64,000 nucleotides of DNA from Fluviicola chungangensis (GCF_007558725.1 NZ_VLPL01000003.1:434001-498000); one strand, 5' to 3'; counted from the stretch's first letter, positions 1-8,687 are shown. Notes: generated from the sequence alone by a model not told the origin. Numbers and translations are program-made.

Positions 1-711
1 TTGATCTACAAATACGGGCTTCCTCTTCGTCAAACCGGATTTAAGGGGATTTCCTATGGGATTAACCAGCAGGATGCCATGGTTTTCGGAACCGGATTGC
101 ATTATGAAAACGGTCGTTTCTTGATGGACCTTCATTTCGGAGAGGAAGTCTGGAAAGAAGTTGTTTTGGGTCTTCCGGGGATTCACAATGCGGAAAATGC
201 ACTTGCAGTGGCTGCCATGTGCCGGGAATTGGGGCTTTCCGAAGCAGAAATTCGTTCCGGATTAAAGAATTTCAAAGGGGTTAAGAGACGTTTTGAATAC
301 CAGGTGCGTACTGAGAAACTGGTTTATATCGATGATTACGCGCATCACCCTACCGAGATAGCAGCACTGGTTTCTTCCATTCGGTTACTTTACCCGGATA
401 AGAAGATAATCGGTGTTTTTCAACCGCATTTGTTTTCGCGTACGCGCGATTTTGAAGCAGGATTTGTGAGCGAACTGGGGCAGTTGGATGAAGTGATCAT
501 CATGCCGATATATCCGGCCAGGGAAGAACCGGTTCCGGGAGTCACAAGTGACGAATTGGTCAGGAAGATCGGCAAGCAAGCTACTTTGAAAACGCCCGAA
601 CAAGTGTTGGAATTTGCGAATACACTCAAGGAAGGTGTGGTGTTGACAATCGGTGCGGGGGATATTGACCGGATTGTTCCGGAAATGAAGAGAATACTGG
701 AAAAAAAATAA
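1..711 (+). CDS. murC: UDP-N-acetylmuramate--L-alanine ligase, C-terminal part
   Basis: Cytosolic Mur ligase that adds L-alanine to UDP-MurNAc in peptidoglycan precursor synthesis. The reading frame is open from the first base, so the gene begins upstream and only about the last 236 residues are seen; the TTG at base 1 is not a real start. Visible are the end of the central ATPase domain (GIHNAENALAVAAM) and the C-terminal ligase domain with DDYAHHPTEI, the signature that follows the MurC/MurF-type domain border. It is followed after one base by ftsQ, the usual division-cluster order, so co-transcription is expected. Identification is firm from these motifs and the neighbour. Confidence 0.95.
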   Translation: MIYKYGLPLRQTGFKGISYGINQQDAMVFGTGLHYENGRFLMDLHFGEEVWKEVVLGLPGIHNAENALAVAAMCRELGLSEAEIRSGLKNFKGVKRRFEYQVRTEKLVYIDDYAHHPTEIAALVSSIRLLYPDKKIIGVFQPHLFSRTRDFEAGFVSELGQLDEVIIMPIYPAREEPVPGVTSDELVRKIGKQATLKTPEQVLEFANTLKEGVVLTIGAGDIDRIVPEMKRILEKK

Positions 712-712
712 A

Positions 713-1519
713 TTGAAAGAGAAACTGAAAATAGCAGCCTGGGCTTTGTTTGCTGTTGCCGTTATCACGGTATTGTTGCTGGCGGGTAAAAATCAGGATG
801 AAACCATCGTTCAGGATCCCAATATTTCGATTTCCGTTGTGGATGAGAATGCGTTTTTAACGGAAAGTGAATTGCTGGTTCGTTTGAAGCGTTTAAATCT
901 TTTTTATCCGAATCAACTCATGAAAAACCTCAATACAAAAGCAATTGAAGAAAATATTCGGAAAATGCATGAAGTAGAAGAGGTGAACGTTTATAAACAA
1001 TTGGGCGGAAACTGGGGAATTAAACTAAAAGTAAGACAGCCATACGCTCGTGTATTCAACCAGTTTGGTGAAAGCTTTTATGTTGATTCGAAAGGTGCAA
1101 CCATGGACCCGACCCCTAATTTTACTGCCCGGATTTTGGTTTTCACCGGAAATATCAAAGATAAGTCTGATACGCTGCTTGTAAGTGATATAGAAGCAAA
1201 TCCGAAATTAAAGAATGAAAGAAGCCTGGACGAGATTTTTCATATTGCGAAGGTTATTCATGAAAACCCGTTTTTAAGTGCTCAAATCAGTCAGGTTCAC
1301 CGGGACCGATGGGGGGATTTCATCCTGATCCCGCGTGTAGGCGCACAACGAATTGTTTTGGGGCCGGCACCATCTGAGCATGAGATCACTGAAAAATTAA
1401 AAAAACTCGTTGTTTTTTATACCAATGGTCTCCCGTATGTTGGTTGGAATAAATACAAAACGATTAACCTGAAATACCACAATCAAGTGGTATGCACCTA
1501 TTTGCGTGACACGCTTTAA
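713..1519 (+). CDS. ftsQ: Cell division protein FtsQ
   Basis: Bitopic inner-membrane division protein that links early and late divisome components. A short basic N-terminus (MKEKLK) is followed by one membrane segment at about residues 7-24, then a POTRA-like domain (about 40-110) and the FtsQ beta-domain. Length is 268 residues, in the normal range. The start is a TTG one base after the murC stop, which implies translational coupling; no in-frame ATG lies before the membrane segment. Unusually, ftsA does not follow directly: 3.6 kb of other DNA separates the two. Sequence conservation in FtsQ is low, so the call rests on topology, POTRA-like pattern and position. Confidence 0.88.
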   Translation: MKEKLKIAAWALFAVAVITVLLLAGKNQDETIVQDPNISISVVDENAFLTESELLVRLKRLNLFYPNQLMKNLNTKAIEENIRKMHEVEEVNVYKQLGGNWGIKLKVRQPYARVFNQFGESFYVDSKGATMDPTPNFTARILVFTGNIKDKSDTLLVSDIEANPKLKNERSLDEIFHIAKVIHENPFLSAQISQVHRDRWGDFILIPRVGAQRIVLGPAPSEHEITEKLKKLVVFYTNGLPYVGWNKYKTINLKYHNQVVCTYLRDTL

Positions 1520-1727
1520 CTGTTTGTTTTTAAACAAATTTAGCAAGGAGTCGTTGAAATTTCACTTCACTAAAGTTTAGTAACTTTTTTTTGAGGGGGC
1601 AGCCCTCTTAAATATATGCTTTTGTACTTATAGATTTGTCAGTATAAACTTAACTAAGAATTTTTTAAGAATAGATGACACGTAATAATCTACTACTACT
1701 TTTTTTCAAGTTGTGTATTTTAGTTCT

Positions 1728-2023
1728 GTGACACAACAAGATGTTACGTTAAATCATCGGCAAACTGTTCAACTTGGTAGTGGACGCTGCTTTAGTCAAG
1801 GTGGCGAAAATGGAGAGATACCAATTGAGCGGTTGCAAGCAACGATAAAAGCTCTTACTGGTTATATTCACGCTTTTAGCGATTGATATTCCCAGTGGGA
1901 GCAAGTTGCGTATCTGGTAAGATCCGTTTTCTGAAGTGACCGAATTGGCAATCTTTGAATGACAAAGAGGGTTTACAGGAATATGATATTAAACACTATC
2001 ACACTGCTACTTTACTTACTGCT
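1728..2023 (+). pseudogene. Possible decayed gene fragment
   Basis: A GTG-started frame at 1728-1886 encodes 52 residues, including the stretches FSQGGENGEI and IERLQATIKALTGYI. After a frame change, 1949-2023 encodes NDKEGLQEYDIKHYHTATLL before a stop. Both have ordinary amphipathic protein composition, unlike random AT-rich spacer. The first piece loosely resembles a helix-containing segment near the N-terminus of Ppx/GppA phosphatases (pattern LG..F..GGE....IERL...), but this is a weak resemblance by eye. No ribosome binding site or full domain is visible, so a degraded remnant is more likely than a functional small gene. Confidence 0.3.
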
Positions 2024-2054
2024 GCATAAGGCATATTTAGGCACACACAACTAT

Positions 2055-2105
2055 GCCCCGAAACAAAGAGGTTTTATGAAAATAAGATCTCTTTGTTGTT
2101 TGGGG
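2055..2105. terminator. Hairpin at the end of the decayed region
   Basis: CCCCGAAACAAAGAG at 2056-2070 pairs imperfectly with CTCTTTGTTGTTTGGGG at 2089-2105 around an AT-rich loop. There is no strong T-tract on either side, so it may be a bidirectional terminator or a repeat-derived stem. It lies downstream of the response regulator gene on the minus strand. Confidence 0.4.
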
Positions 2106-2107
2106 AT

Positions 2108-2152
2108 GGTATAGTTCAAATGTTCAAATTGAACTCTTTAAACCTTTGAAAC
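2108..2152. repeat. GTTCAAA/TTTGAAC-type inverted array
   Basis: GTTCAAATGTTCAAA is followed by TTGAACTCTTTAAACCTTTGAAAC, giving an imperfect AT-rich stem just after the 3' end of the response regulator gene. The same word order recurs near 15045, 28780, 35940 and 54070. Confidence 0.5.
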
Positions 2153-2812
2153 TCATTTAAGCTGGTCTGAATCCAATAAAAACTTATTTTCCATGCACCA
2201 CAGGATCAGGCTATTGTTGCGTGCATCCAGGTTCAATTTCTTACAAATGCGCGAGCGGTAGTTTTCCACTGATTTCGGTGAAACAAAAAGCAAGTTTGCG
2301 ATTTCCTTGCTGGAGTATTTTTTACTTACCAGTTTTAAAACTTTCAGTTCAGTGGGTGTCAACGAATTGATCTCGTCCGTAATCAATTCCATCCGGGGAT
2401 CAATTTCACGCCTGTCGTGCTGATTTCTCAAAACAAGCGGCAAATAAGTTTTTCCTTCTCTCACCCAATTGATGCATTCCACAATTTCTTCTGAAGTATT
2501 GTCTTTGATCAGATAACCTCTCGCACCATTGTAAAAAGCAAGTTTGATAATATCGGTTGTTTTGTGAATGGAAAGGATAATGACGGCTAAATCAGGGTAT
2601 TGTTGCTGGATGATGGAGCAGGTTTCCAATCCGTTTAAAACGGGCATGTCAATATCCAATAGTACAATGTCGGGATTGAACAGTGGAATGTTTTCCACTA
2701 CCTGGGAGCCATTTTCATAGGCTTGAATTTCTACATGGTCAAAAGAAGATTCCAGGAGAAATTTTAAACCGCTTCTGAAGATTGGATGATCGTCTGCTAA
2801 AATTACCTTCAT
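2153..2812 (-). CDS. LuxR/NarL-family response regulator
   Basis: Two-component response regulator of 219 residues. The receiver domain (1-120) has the acidic pair DD at 7-8, the phospho-acceptor D53 in LLDIDMP, S81 at the switch position and K103 in YLIKD. A LuxR-type helix-turn-helix (about 148-210) carries LTPTELKVLKLVSKKYSSKE and the recognition-helix region SPKSVENYRSRI. It starts one base after the stop of the kinase gene 2814-4781, so the two form an operon and are the presumed cognate pair. DNA targets are unknown. Family assignment is secure; the signal and regulon cannot be read from the sequence. Confidence 0.93.
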   Translation of the reverse strand: MKVILADDHPIFRSGLKFLLESSFDHVEIQAYENGSQVVENIPLFNPDIVLLDIDMPVLNGLETCSIIQQQYPDLAVIILSIHKTTDIIKLAFYNGARGYLIKDNTSEEIVECINWVREGKTYLPLVLRNQHDRREIDPRMELITDEINSLTPTELKVLKLVSKKYSSKEIANLLFVSPKSVENYRSRICKKLNLDARNNSLILWCMENKFLLDSDQLK

Positions 2813-2813
2813 C

Positions 2814-4781
2814 CTAAATGGTTATGGTTAGAAAAATTCCCTTATTAGTACCCGTTTTCATCTCTAATCGCCCGCCTATAATCGCTGTTCTTTCATGAAT
2901 AGTTAAAAGGCCTAATCCGAGTTTATCCTGGGCATCTGAAATACCAATTCCATTATCCCTGTATTGAATGACCAGTTCATCATTGTTGCGTATGATACTT
3001 ACTTTCAGTGCACTTGCATGGGCGTGTTTGATCGTATTGGAAATGCATTCCTGGATGATCCGGTAGATTTGGGAACTGGTTTCCAGGCCCAGGTCCTTAC
3101 CGCCCAGATCAAAATCAAAATGACACAGCATGTCGGTTCCGGATTGTGTTTTTTCAATAATAGAATTTAATGCGCGTTCCAAACCGATTTTTTCCAATGC
3201 GGTTGGATGCAGTTGATGGCTGAGAACCCTGGTTTGTTCCAGGATATCCCCGATTTCCGTATCAACACCGTCCAGTTGTGTGATCTTGCCGGTAACAAAC
3301 AAATTCAGTTTGGATTTGACCACGGCCAGGCTTTGACCGATGTCGTCATGCAGGTCTTTGGAAATGCGCGAACGCTCTTCATCGATTTGTTCGATTAATT
3401 TTTGCGAAAAAATGGATTTTATTTGGCGTGATTTGCGGACGTTGTAAATATAAATGGCTGCAATTACGAGCAGGAATACCGACAGAACGACCAGGAAAAT
3501 AAATCGGTAGTTTGCAGATTTTAGTTCACTTCTGGTTCGCAGGATTTTATTCCGCTGTTTCGAATCGGTCAGTGCGTTTTCAAGACGTTCTTTTCCATAG
3601 ATGGTTTGAAGTCGCGTTTGCTCATTTTCGTTTGAAACCTCCCGGATACTATCGGATAAACTGCTGTATTCGCGTTCCAGGTCGTATGCCAGTCTGAAAT
3701 TTCCCTGAGCTGATGCCAGTTTGGATTGTAACGCGATCAATTCTTTTCGGAAGTTGGGATCGTTGTAGGATTTCAGAAAGAGCTGAACCGAGTCAATGCA
3801 GCGTTTGGCAGTGGCGAAGTCTTTTTGTTCGGTTGAAACCATTCCCCTCATGATATACGCATTGATAAGGAAGAGCGGATCGCGATATGTTTGAACAATT
3901 GCGAGCGCAGAATCACTGCTTTTTGAAGCTTCGGTTAACTGTTTGTTATCTAAATAGGAAGAGGATAAATTGATGTATGCAGCGAGAATTCCAGCCGGAA
4001 ATCCAATTTTTTTTGCCTCTGAAACAGTCTGTTTGTAATGAATAACGGAGCCTTTATAGTCTTTGATCTCATGCGTTACCAATCCCAGGTTATTCAGTAC
4101 ATTGAGTCGCAGTCGGGATTCATTTGTTTCGGTTGAGAGGACGAGTGCGCGTTCCAGATCTTTTTTTGCTTCTTCGTATTTTTTTGCTTTTAACTTGAGC
4201 AACGCCAAGTTGTTGAGCAGGTATCCCGTAGCAAATTTTTTATCGTATTTTTCGGATATTCGCAATCCTTTCAAATAACTTTCAGTGGCTTTATCATACA
4301 TAAGCCTGGTTTCATACATGATTCCGAAACCATTGTATATTTCCAGTTGATTTTCGATGTAGTTTCTTTTTTGGGCCTCCTGAAGAAGTTTCCGGAATCC
4401 GTCTTCAGCCTTCAGGGCGTCCTGGTCTAAGGTGAGGAAGTTAAGCCGGATCATGGTGGAATTGATCAATTTGTAGTCCTTTGTTTTTTCCCCGATCGAA
4501 ATGCTTTTGGAGTAGTATTTTTTTGCCTGGTTTAAATTGTTCGCGTAATAATTGAAACTTCCATAATATTGGTAAACGTATCCGATCTCATTTTCCTTGT
4601 GCAGTTTTTTTGCAAGCCGGATGCATTGATTTCCGAGTGTGAACACCGTTGAGCTGTCGTAGTAGGTTGCCTGCTTGATTCTAAGCTTTAAATCTTCAAG
4701 TCTTTGCAGGTCAGTTTTTTGAGCATACAAGACCTGAAAGGCCGGGAGTAATAATAGGACAATTAACAGTCGTTTGGACAT
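2814..4781 (-). CDS. TPR-containing sensor histidine kinase (HisKA_3)
   Basis: Membrane sensor kinase partner of the adjacent LuxR-type regulator. I start it at the ATG giving MSKRLLIVLLLL, because this produces a standard signal peptide ending in VLYAQ; an ATG nine codons upstream (4808) is possible. The exported part (about 25-400) is a row of tetratricopeptide-like helical repeats, followed by a short coiled-coil stretch, one membrane helix (about 426-447), a HisKA_3 dimerisation domain with phospho-acceptor H478 in KDLHDDIG, and an ATPase domain with N582 in NTIKHA, DNGIGI at 609-614 and LGLGLL after it. This TPR-kinase layout is common in Bacteroidota. It sits antiparallel between ftsQ and ftsA, with no evident link to division. 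Confidence 0.92.
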   Translation of the reverse strand: MSKRLLIVLLLLPAFQVLYAQKTDLQRLEDLKLRIKQATYYDSSTVFTLGNQCIRLAKKLHKENEIGYVYQYYGSFNYYANNLNQAKKYYSKSISIGEKTKDYKLINSTMIRLNFLTLDQDALKAEDGFRKLLQEAQKRNYIENQLEIYNGFGIMYETRLMYDKATESYLKGLRISEKYDKKFATGYLLNNLALLKLKAKKYEEAKKDLERALVLSTETNESRLRLNVLNNLGLVTHEIKDYKGSVIHYKQTVSEAKKIGFPAGILAAYINLSSSYLDNKQLTEASKSSDSALAIVQTYRDPLFLINAYIMRGMVSTEQKDFATAKRCIDSVQLFLKSYNDPNFRKELIALQSKLASAQGNFRLAYDLEREYSSLSDSIREVSNENEQTRLQTIYGKERLENALTDSKQRNKILRTRSELKSANYRFIFLVVLSVFLLVIAAIYIYNVRKSRQIKSIFSQKLIEQIDEERSRISKDLHDDIGQSLAVVKSKLNLFVTGKITQLDGVDTEIGDILEQTRVLSHQLHPTALEKIGLERALNSIIEKTQSGTDMLCHFDFDLGGKDLGLETSSQIYRIIQECISNTIKHAHASALKVSIIRNNDELVIQYRDNGIGISDAQDKLGLGLLTIHERTAIIGGRLEMKTGTNKGIFLTITI

Positions 4782-5163
4782 GGCAATAATTGGTTCATGC
4801 GTAGTCATTAAAGTTAAATAAATTTTTTGTTTTCAAATGATGAATGAACTGATAATTAACAAACTAGTTGAAAGGCATTGATTTTACTGGGGTAAAGCGT
4901 GGTTTTGAGCTGAAAAAACACGCTATCTTTATTAACAATAGTTGTTTAATAAGTATTCTAAATTCACGAAAAACGCGACAAAATAAAATTTAAGTTTGTA
5001 CATACCGTATGATGGGTAAGAACCAAAACATCGATATGTGCTGGTTTTTACCCGATAAAGACAAGGTTTAATCGGATAAAATTCTGTTAACTCTGTTAGA
5101 AGCGGTCGAATTTAGTTCGGGCGATGAATGCCGGGATGTAGGTTGAAGAAATAAGGAGATTTT
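4782..5163. other. Divergent intergenic region between kinase and ftsA
   Basis: This 382-base spacer holds the divergent promoters of the kinase operon and ftsA. TAAGTTTG at 4991-4998 matches the Bacteroidota -7 consensus in the ftsA direction, though a convincing -33 TTG is not seen. A stable hairpin follows at 5014-5053. The last 15 bases carry a clear AAGGAG ribosome binding site before ftsA. No open frame of note was seen. Confidence 0.6.
5014..5053 (+). promoter_or_regulatory. Hairpin in the ftsA leader
   Basis: GGGTAAGAACCA at 5014-5025 pairs with TGGTTTTTACCC at 5042-5053 around a 16-base loop. There is no T-tract directly after it and ftsA starts 110 bases later, so it could be a leader structure or attenuator instead of a terminator. 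Function is unknown. Confidence 0.45.
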
Positions 5164-6450
5164 ATGTCAGCGGGAAAAAAGATTGTAGTTGGATTGGATA
5201 TTGGAACAACCAAGATTGCATGCTTGGTTGGTACGAAAAATGAACACGGAAAAATTGAAATTATTTCCATGGGTAAGAGCGAGTCTTTGGGCGTTGCCAG
5301 AGGAATCGTGTCCAATATTGAGAAAACGGTTCAATCCATTAAATCCGCTGTGGAAGAAGCTCAGAACCGAGTGGACGCAGATTTGATCATTCGTGTGGTG
5401 AATGTCGGAATTGCAGGACAGCATATCAAGAGTTTACAGCACCGTGGAATTTACACACGAAATAATCCGGATACGGAAATTGCTCAAAAGGATATCAATG
5501 CGTTGATCGATGATATGTACAAGTTGGTGATGCCTCCGGGAGAAGAAATTATTCACGTTTTACCACAGGAATACATTGTAGATAACGAGCAGGGTATCAT
5601 TGATCCGATCGGAATGATGGGAGTGCGTTTGGAAGCAAACTTCCACATCATTACAGGTCAGATCAATGCGGCAAAGAACATCAAAGTGTGCGTTGATAAA
5701 TCAGGTCTCCAGGTGAAGGATATCATTTTGGAACCGATTGCTTCGGCAGATGCTGTTTTGAACGATGAGGAAAAAGAAGCCGGAGTGGTTTTGGTCGATA
5801 TCGGTGGTGGAACGACAGACGTAGCTATTTTCCATGAAGGAGTTATTCGTCATACAGCAGTGATTCCGTTCGGCGGGAATGTGATTACCGACGATATCAA
5901 GGAAGGTTGTACGATCCTTCGTCGCCATGCGGAAGCATTGAAAGTGAAGTTTGGTTCGGCACTTGCTTCTGAAAGCCTGGAAACGGAGGTTGTTTGCATT
6001 CCTGGACTGCGTGGAAGAGATCCGAAAGAGATCACGCTTCGCAACTTGGCAAGTATTATTCAGGCACGTATGGAAGAGATCATCGAACACGTTCATTATG
6101 AAATTGTGAATTCAGGATACGAGAAGAAGATGATTGCAGGTATTGTAGTAACAGGTGGTGGTTCTCAATTGAAACACATCACTCAGTTATTTGAATACAT
6201 GACCGGTATGACAACGAGAATCGGTCTTCCGACAGAACACTTGGCATCAACGAATACCATTGAAGCGATTACTTCTCCGATGTACGCAACCGGTATCGGA
6301 CTGGTGATGAAAGGATTTGAAAATGAAGCTCCGCAAAAGCAGGTTGAGTCTGTAACCGGTCAGGTGAAAGGACATTCTACCAAGACAAGAGGAAGTTTCT
6401 TTGATACTTTGTTAACAAAAAGTAAAAATTTCTTCGCGGAAGAGGAGTAA
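5164..6450 (+). CDS. ftsA: Cell division protein FtsA
   Basis: Actin-like ATPase that tethers FtsZ filaments to the membrane. It has the phosphate-1 motif GLDIGTTK at 10-17, the inserted 1C domain after about 85, phosphate-2 VDIGGGTTDV at 211-220, and the adenosine motif GIVVTGGGSQ at 326-335. The C-terminus (FFDTLLTKSKNFF) is the amphipathic membrane-targeting helix. Length is 428 residues. AAGGAG seven bases before the ATG gives an unusually clear Shine-Dalgarno site for this phylum. ftsZ follows after 124 bases. The gene is detached from ftsQ by the kinase/regulator insertion and probably has its own promoter. Confidence 0.97.
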   Translation: MSAGKKIVVGLDIGTTKIACLVGTKNEHGKIEIISMGKSESLGVARGIVSNIEKTVQSIKSAVEEAQNRVDADLIIRVVNVGIAGQHIKSLQHRGIYTRNNPDTEIAQKDINALIDDMYKLVMPPGEEIIHVLPQEYIVDNEQGIIDPIGMMGVRLEANFHIITGQINAAKNIKVCVDKSGLQVKDIILEPIASADAVLNDEEKEAGVVLVDIGGGTTDVAIFHEGVIRHTAVIPFGGNVITDDIKEGCTILRRHAEALKVKFGSALASESLETEVVCIPGLRGRDPKEITLRNLASIIQARMEEIIEHVHYEIVNSGYEKKMIAGIVVTGGGSQLKHITQLFEYMTGMTTRIGLPTEHLASTNTIEAITSPMYATGIGLVMKGFENEAPQKQVESVTGQVKGHSTKTRGSFFDTLLTKSKNFFAEEE

Positions 6451-6574
6451 TACTATATTCGCCACGATGGGTTTTTGATCCGGAATGACAGCAATGAAGC
6501 GTTTAACATTTTCAAAAGAAGTTAAACCAATGCATTAAAAAGACAACAATAACAACAACAATAAAAAAAAGCAT

Positions 6575-8107
6575 ATGGAATTCGATTTGCCAAAAGGAAC
6601 AACTTCAATTATTAAGGTAATTGGTGTTGGTGGTGGTGGAAGTAATGCTGTAAACCACATGTTCGATCAGGAAATCAAAGGTGTTGATTTCATCGTTTGT
6701 AATACAGACCGTCAGGCCTTGGATATCTCTCCGGTGCCTTATAAAATTCAGTTGGGACCTAGCTTGACTGAAGGACGTGGTGCGGGTGCAATTCCTGAAA
6801 TCGGTAGAAATGCTGCGGTAGAGAATATTGAAGATATCCGTTCGTTGCTTTCAAGCGGTACCAAAATGGTTTTTGTAACTGCCGGAATGGGTGGGGGAAC
6901 CGGAACAGGTGCTGCACCGGTAATTGCCCAGGTTGCTAAAGAGTTGAATATATTAACTGTTGGTATCGTGACGGTTCCTTTCGCTTTTGAAGGCCGCCGC
7001 CGCCGCCAGCAAGCAGAAGAAGGGTTGGATGTGATGCGCCAGTGTGTGGATACTTTATTGGTGATCAATAACGAGCGTTTGCGTGAAGTTGGCGGCAATA
7101 TGTCGTTGGCCCAGGCCTTTGCCATGGCTGATAATGTATTGGCAACAGCTGCAAAAGGAATTGCAGATGTAATTACCACAACAGGAGCGATCAACGTGGA
7201 TTTCAACGACGTGAACACAGTCATGCGTGATTCCGGTGTGGCGATTATGGGATCGTCTGTTGCTGAAGGTGAAGGCCGTGCAATTACTGCTGTACAGGAA
7301 GCATTGAACTCTCCGTTACTGAACGATAATAACATCGAAGGAGCGAAATACATCTTATTGAATATTACTTACGGAGATATCGAAGTAACAATGGATGAGA
7401 TCGGTGAGATTACCGATTATATCCAGGAAGAAGCCGGATCAACTGCAGACGTTATCTGGGGGCATGGTTACGATCCGAGCTTGGGAGATAAATTAAGTGT
7501 TACTTTAGTGGCAACCGGATTTAACTCTACGCCGTTCACGGGTTTTGAAAAAGCTCCGGAAAAAACGGTTTCTGTTTTGGAAGACGAGCCGAAGAATGAG
7601 ATCAAGACTCCTTTGACTTCTCCAACTCACCAGGTTATTCCTGAGAAAAAAGAAGAAGAACCGTTTTTGAAATCGGAACCGAAGACTGAAGAGATCAAAT
7701 CTGCAACTTCCGGAACTATCGAGTTTGACTGGGAAGTGAAATCAGAAGCGAAACCAATGGTTACACCCATGTCAACTCCTTCTGTAGAAGAGCAGCCTAA
7801 GCGTTATTTCTTGGAAGATGAAGCGGAAGCAAAAGTGGAATTGGAAAATGTTGTTCAGAAAGCTCCCGTAAGTGCAGAAGAGTTACAACGTCGTAACCTG
7901 GAACGTATGGAACGTATCAAGAATTACAACAACAAATTGAAGAAAGCAGAAGGGTTGAAAGAATTGGAAGATGAACCGGCATTCGTCAGAAGAAATATTC
8001 ATTTGGACCAAGTCGTAAAAAGCGAAGAATCCAATGTGAGCCGTTTCGGATTGTCAGATGACGGGATTAAAACAAACAACTCGTTCTTACACGATAACGT
8101 AGATTAA
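6575..8107 (+). CDS. ftsZ: Cell division GTPase FtsZ
   Basis: Tubulin homologue that forms the Z-ring. The GTPase core (about 10-315) shows GVGGGGSNAV at 17-26 and the tubulin signature GMGGGTGTGAAP at 104-115. A long low-complexity linker rich in Glu, Lys and Pro (about 325-470) follows, then a conserved tail containing EPAFVRRN and the end HDNVD, typical of Flavobacteriales FtsZ. Length is 510 residues. The leader is an A/C-rich run of AACAAC units with no Shine-Dalgarno sequence, unlike the upstream ftsA. ftsA and ftsZ are probably co-transcribed. Confidence 0.98.
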   Translation: MEFDLPKGTTSIIKVIGVGGGGSNAVNHMFDQEIKGVDFIVCNTDRQALDISPVPYKIQLGPSLTEGRGAGAIPEIGRNAAVENIEDIRSLLSSGTKMVFVTAGMGGGTGTGAAPVIAQVAKELNILTVGIVTVPFAFEGRRRRQQAEEGLDVMRQCVDTLLVINNERLREVGGNMSLAQAFAMADNVLATAAKGIADVITTTGAINVDFNDVNTVMRDSGVAIMGSSVAEGEGRAITAVQEALNSPLLNDNNIEGAKYILLNITYGDIEVTMDEIGEITDYIQEEAGSTADVIWGHGYDPSLGDKLSVTLVATGFNSTPFTGFEKAPEKTVSVLEDEPKNEIKTPLTSPTHQVIPEKKEEEPFLKSEPKTEEIKSATSGTIEFDWEVKSEAKPMVTPMSTPSVEEQPKRYFLEDEAEAKVELENVVQKAPVSAEELQRRNLERMERIKNYNNKLKKAEGLKELEDEPAFVRRNIHLDQVVKSEESNVSRFGLSDDGIKTNNSFLHDNVD

Positions 8108-8123
8108 TTAGACTTATAGACTT

Positions 8124-8181
8124 GAGATGCAAGACTAAAGACAGATCCGTCTATGGTCTTTTGTCTTCAGTCTTAAATCTC
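8124..8181 (+). promoter_or_regulatory. Long hairpin abutting the YqeY-like start codon
   Basis: GAGAT..AAGACT.AAAGAC on the left pairs with GTCTT.AGTCTT..ATCTC on the right. The stem ends six bases before the ATG at 8187 and covers the region where a ribosome binding site would lie. It could be a terminator-like repeat between ftsZ and the next gene, or affect its translation. No T-tract follows. Confidence 0.5.
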
Positions 8182-8186
8182 AGAAA

Positions 8187-8639
8187 ATGGACTTTACAGA
8201 AAAAATAAATCAGGATATCAAGAACGCAATGCTTGCAAAGGAGAAAGAACGCCTGGCTGTTTTGCGTGACATTAAAAGCAAATTATTACTGGAGGCAACA
8301 TCAGGTAGCTCAGGTGAATTGACAGAAGAGGCAGCAAACAAAATTGTTCTGAAGCTTCATAAGCAGCGCATGGAAACGTATCAGATCTATGTTGACCAGG
8401 GAAGAAACGATTTGGCGGAAGAAGAATTGTTTCAGGCTAAAGTGTTGGAGGATTATTTACCAAAAATGATGTCCGACGACGAAGTACGTCAGTTAATTGC
8501 TGCAAAAATTGCTGAAATTGGTGCCAGCGGACCTCAGGATATGGGGAAAGTAATGGGGCCGGTAAATGGTCAGTTGGCAGGAAAGGCTGATGGAAAACGT
8601 GTTTCCGAGTTGGTAAAGGAAGCTTTGGCCAAGTTATAG
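8187..8639 (+). CDS. GatB/YqeY domain-containing protein
   Basis: A 150-residue cytosolic protein of the YqeY family, made of the helical tail domain related to the C-terminus of the GatB amidotransferase subunit. Family hallmarks include the N-terminal MLAKEKERLAVLRDIKSKLL stretch, EDYLPKMMSDDE and the end motif DMGKVMGPV. Such proteins are proposed to bind tRNA, but their exact role is not established. It lies 79 bases after ftsZ behind a long hairpin and ahead of a strong terminator at 8688, so it may be transcribed with ftsZ or on its own. Confidence 0.93.
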   Translation: MDFTEKINQDIKNAMLAKEKERLAVLRDIKSKLLLEATSGSSGELTEEAANKIVLKLHKQRMETYQIYVDQGRNDLAEEELFQAKVLEDYLPKMMSDDEVRQLIAAKIAEIGASGPQDMGKVMGPVNGQLAGKADGKRVSELVKEALAKL

Positions 8640-8687
8640 TGTATTGTTAAACAAGAGTTTCCTTAGACTCTGTTTTTATTGTTGGAG

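Larger units (their letters stand above)
1520..2152. other. Intergenic region with decayed coding remnants
   Basis: This 633-base stretch holds no intact gene. It contains a short AT palindrome (ACTAAA-G-TTTAGT, 1569-1581) followed by eight T residues, a possible weak terminator for murC-ftsQ; a GAGGG/CCCTC hairpin at 1593-1607; two short open segments in different frames (1728-1886 and about 1949-2023) that look protein-like but are disconnected; and a hairpin at 2055-2105. The mixture suggests remains of a gene destroyed by frameshifts and deletions. I could not identify the ancestor with confidence. Confidence 0.55.

Noticed and set aside
6748-7353. Open frame of 201 codons on the strand opposite ftsZ
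   Set aside because: It is a composition-driven shadow of ftsZ with no ribosome binding site, domain or plausible start.
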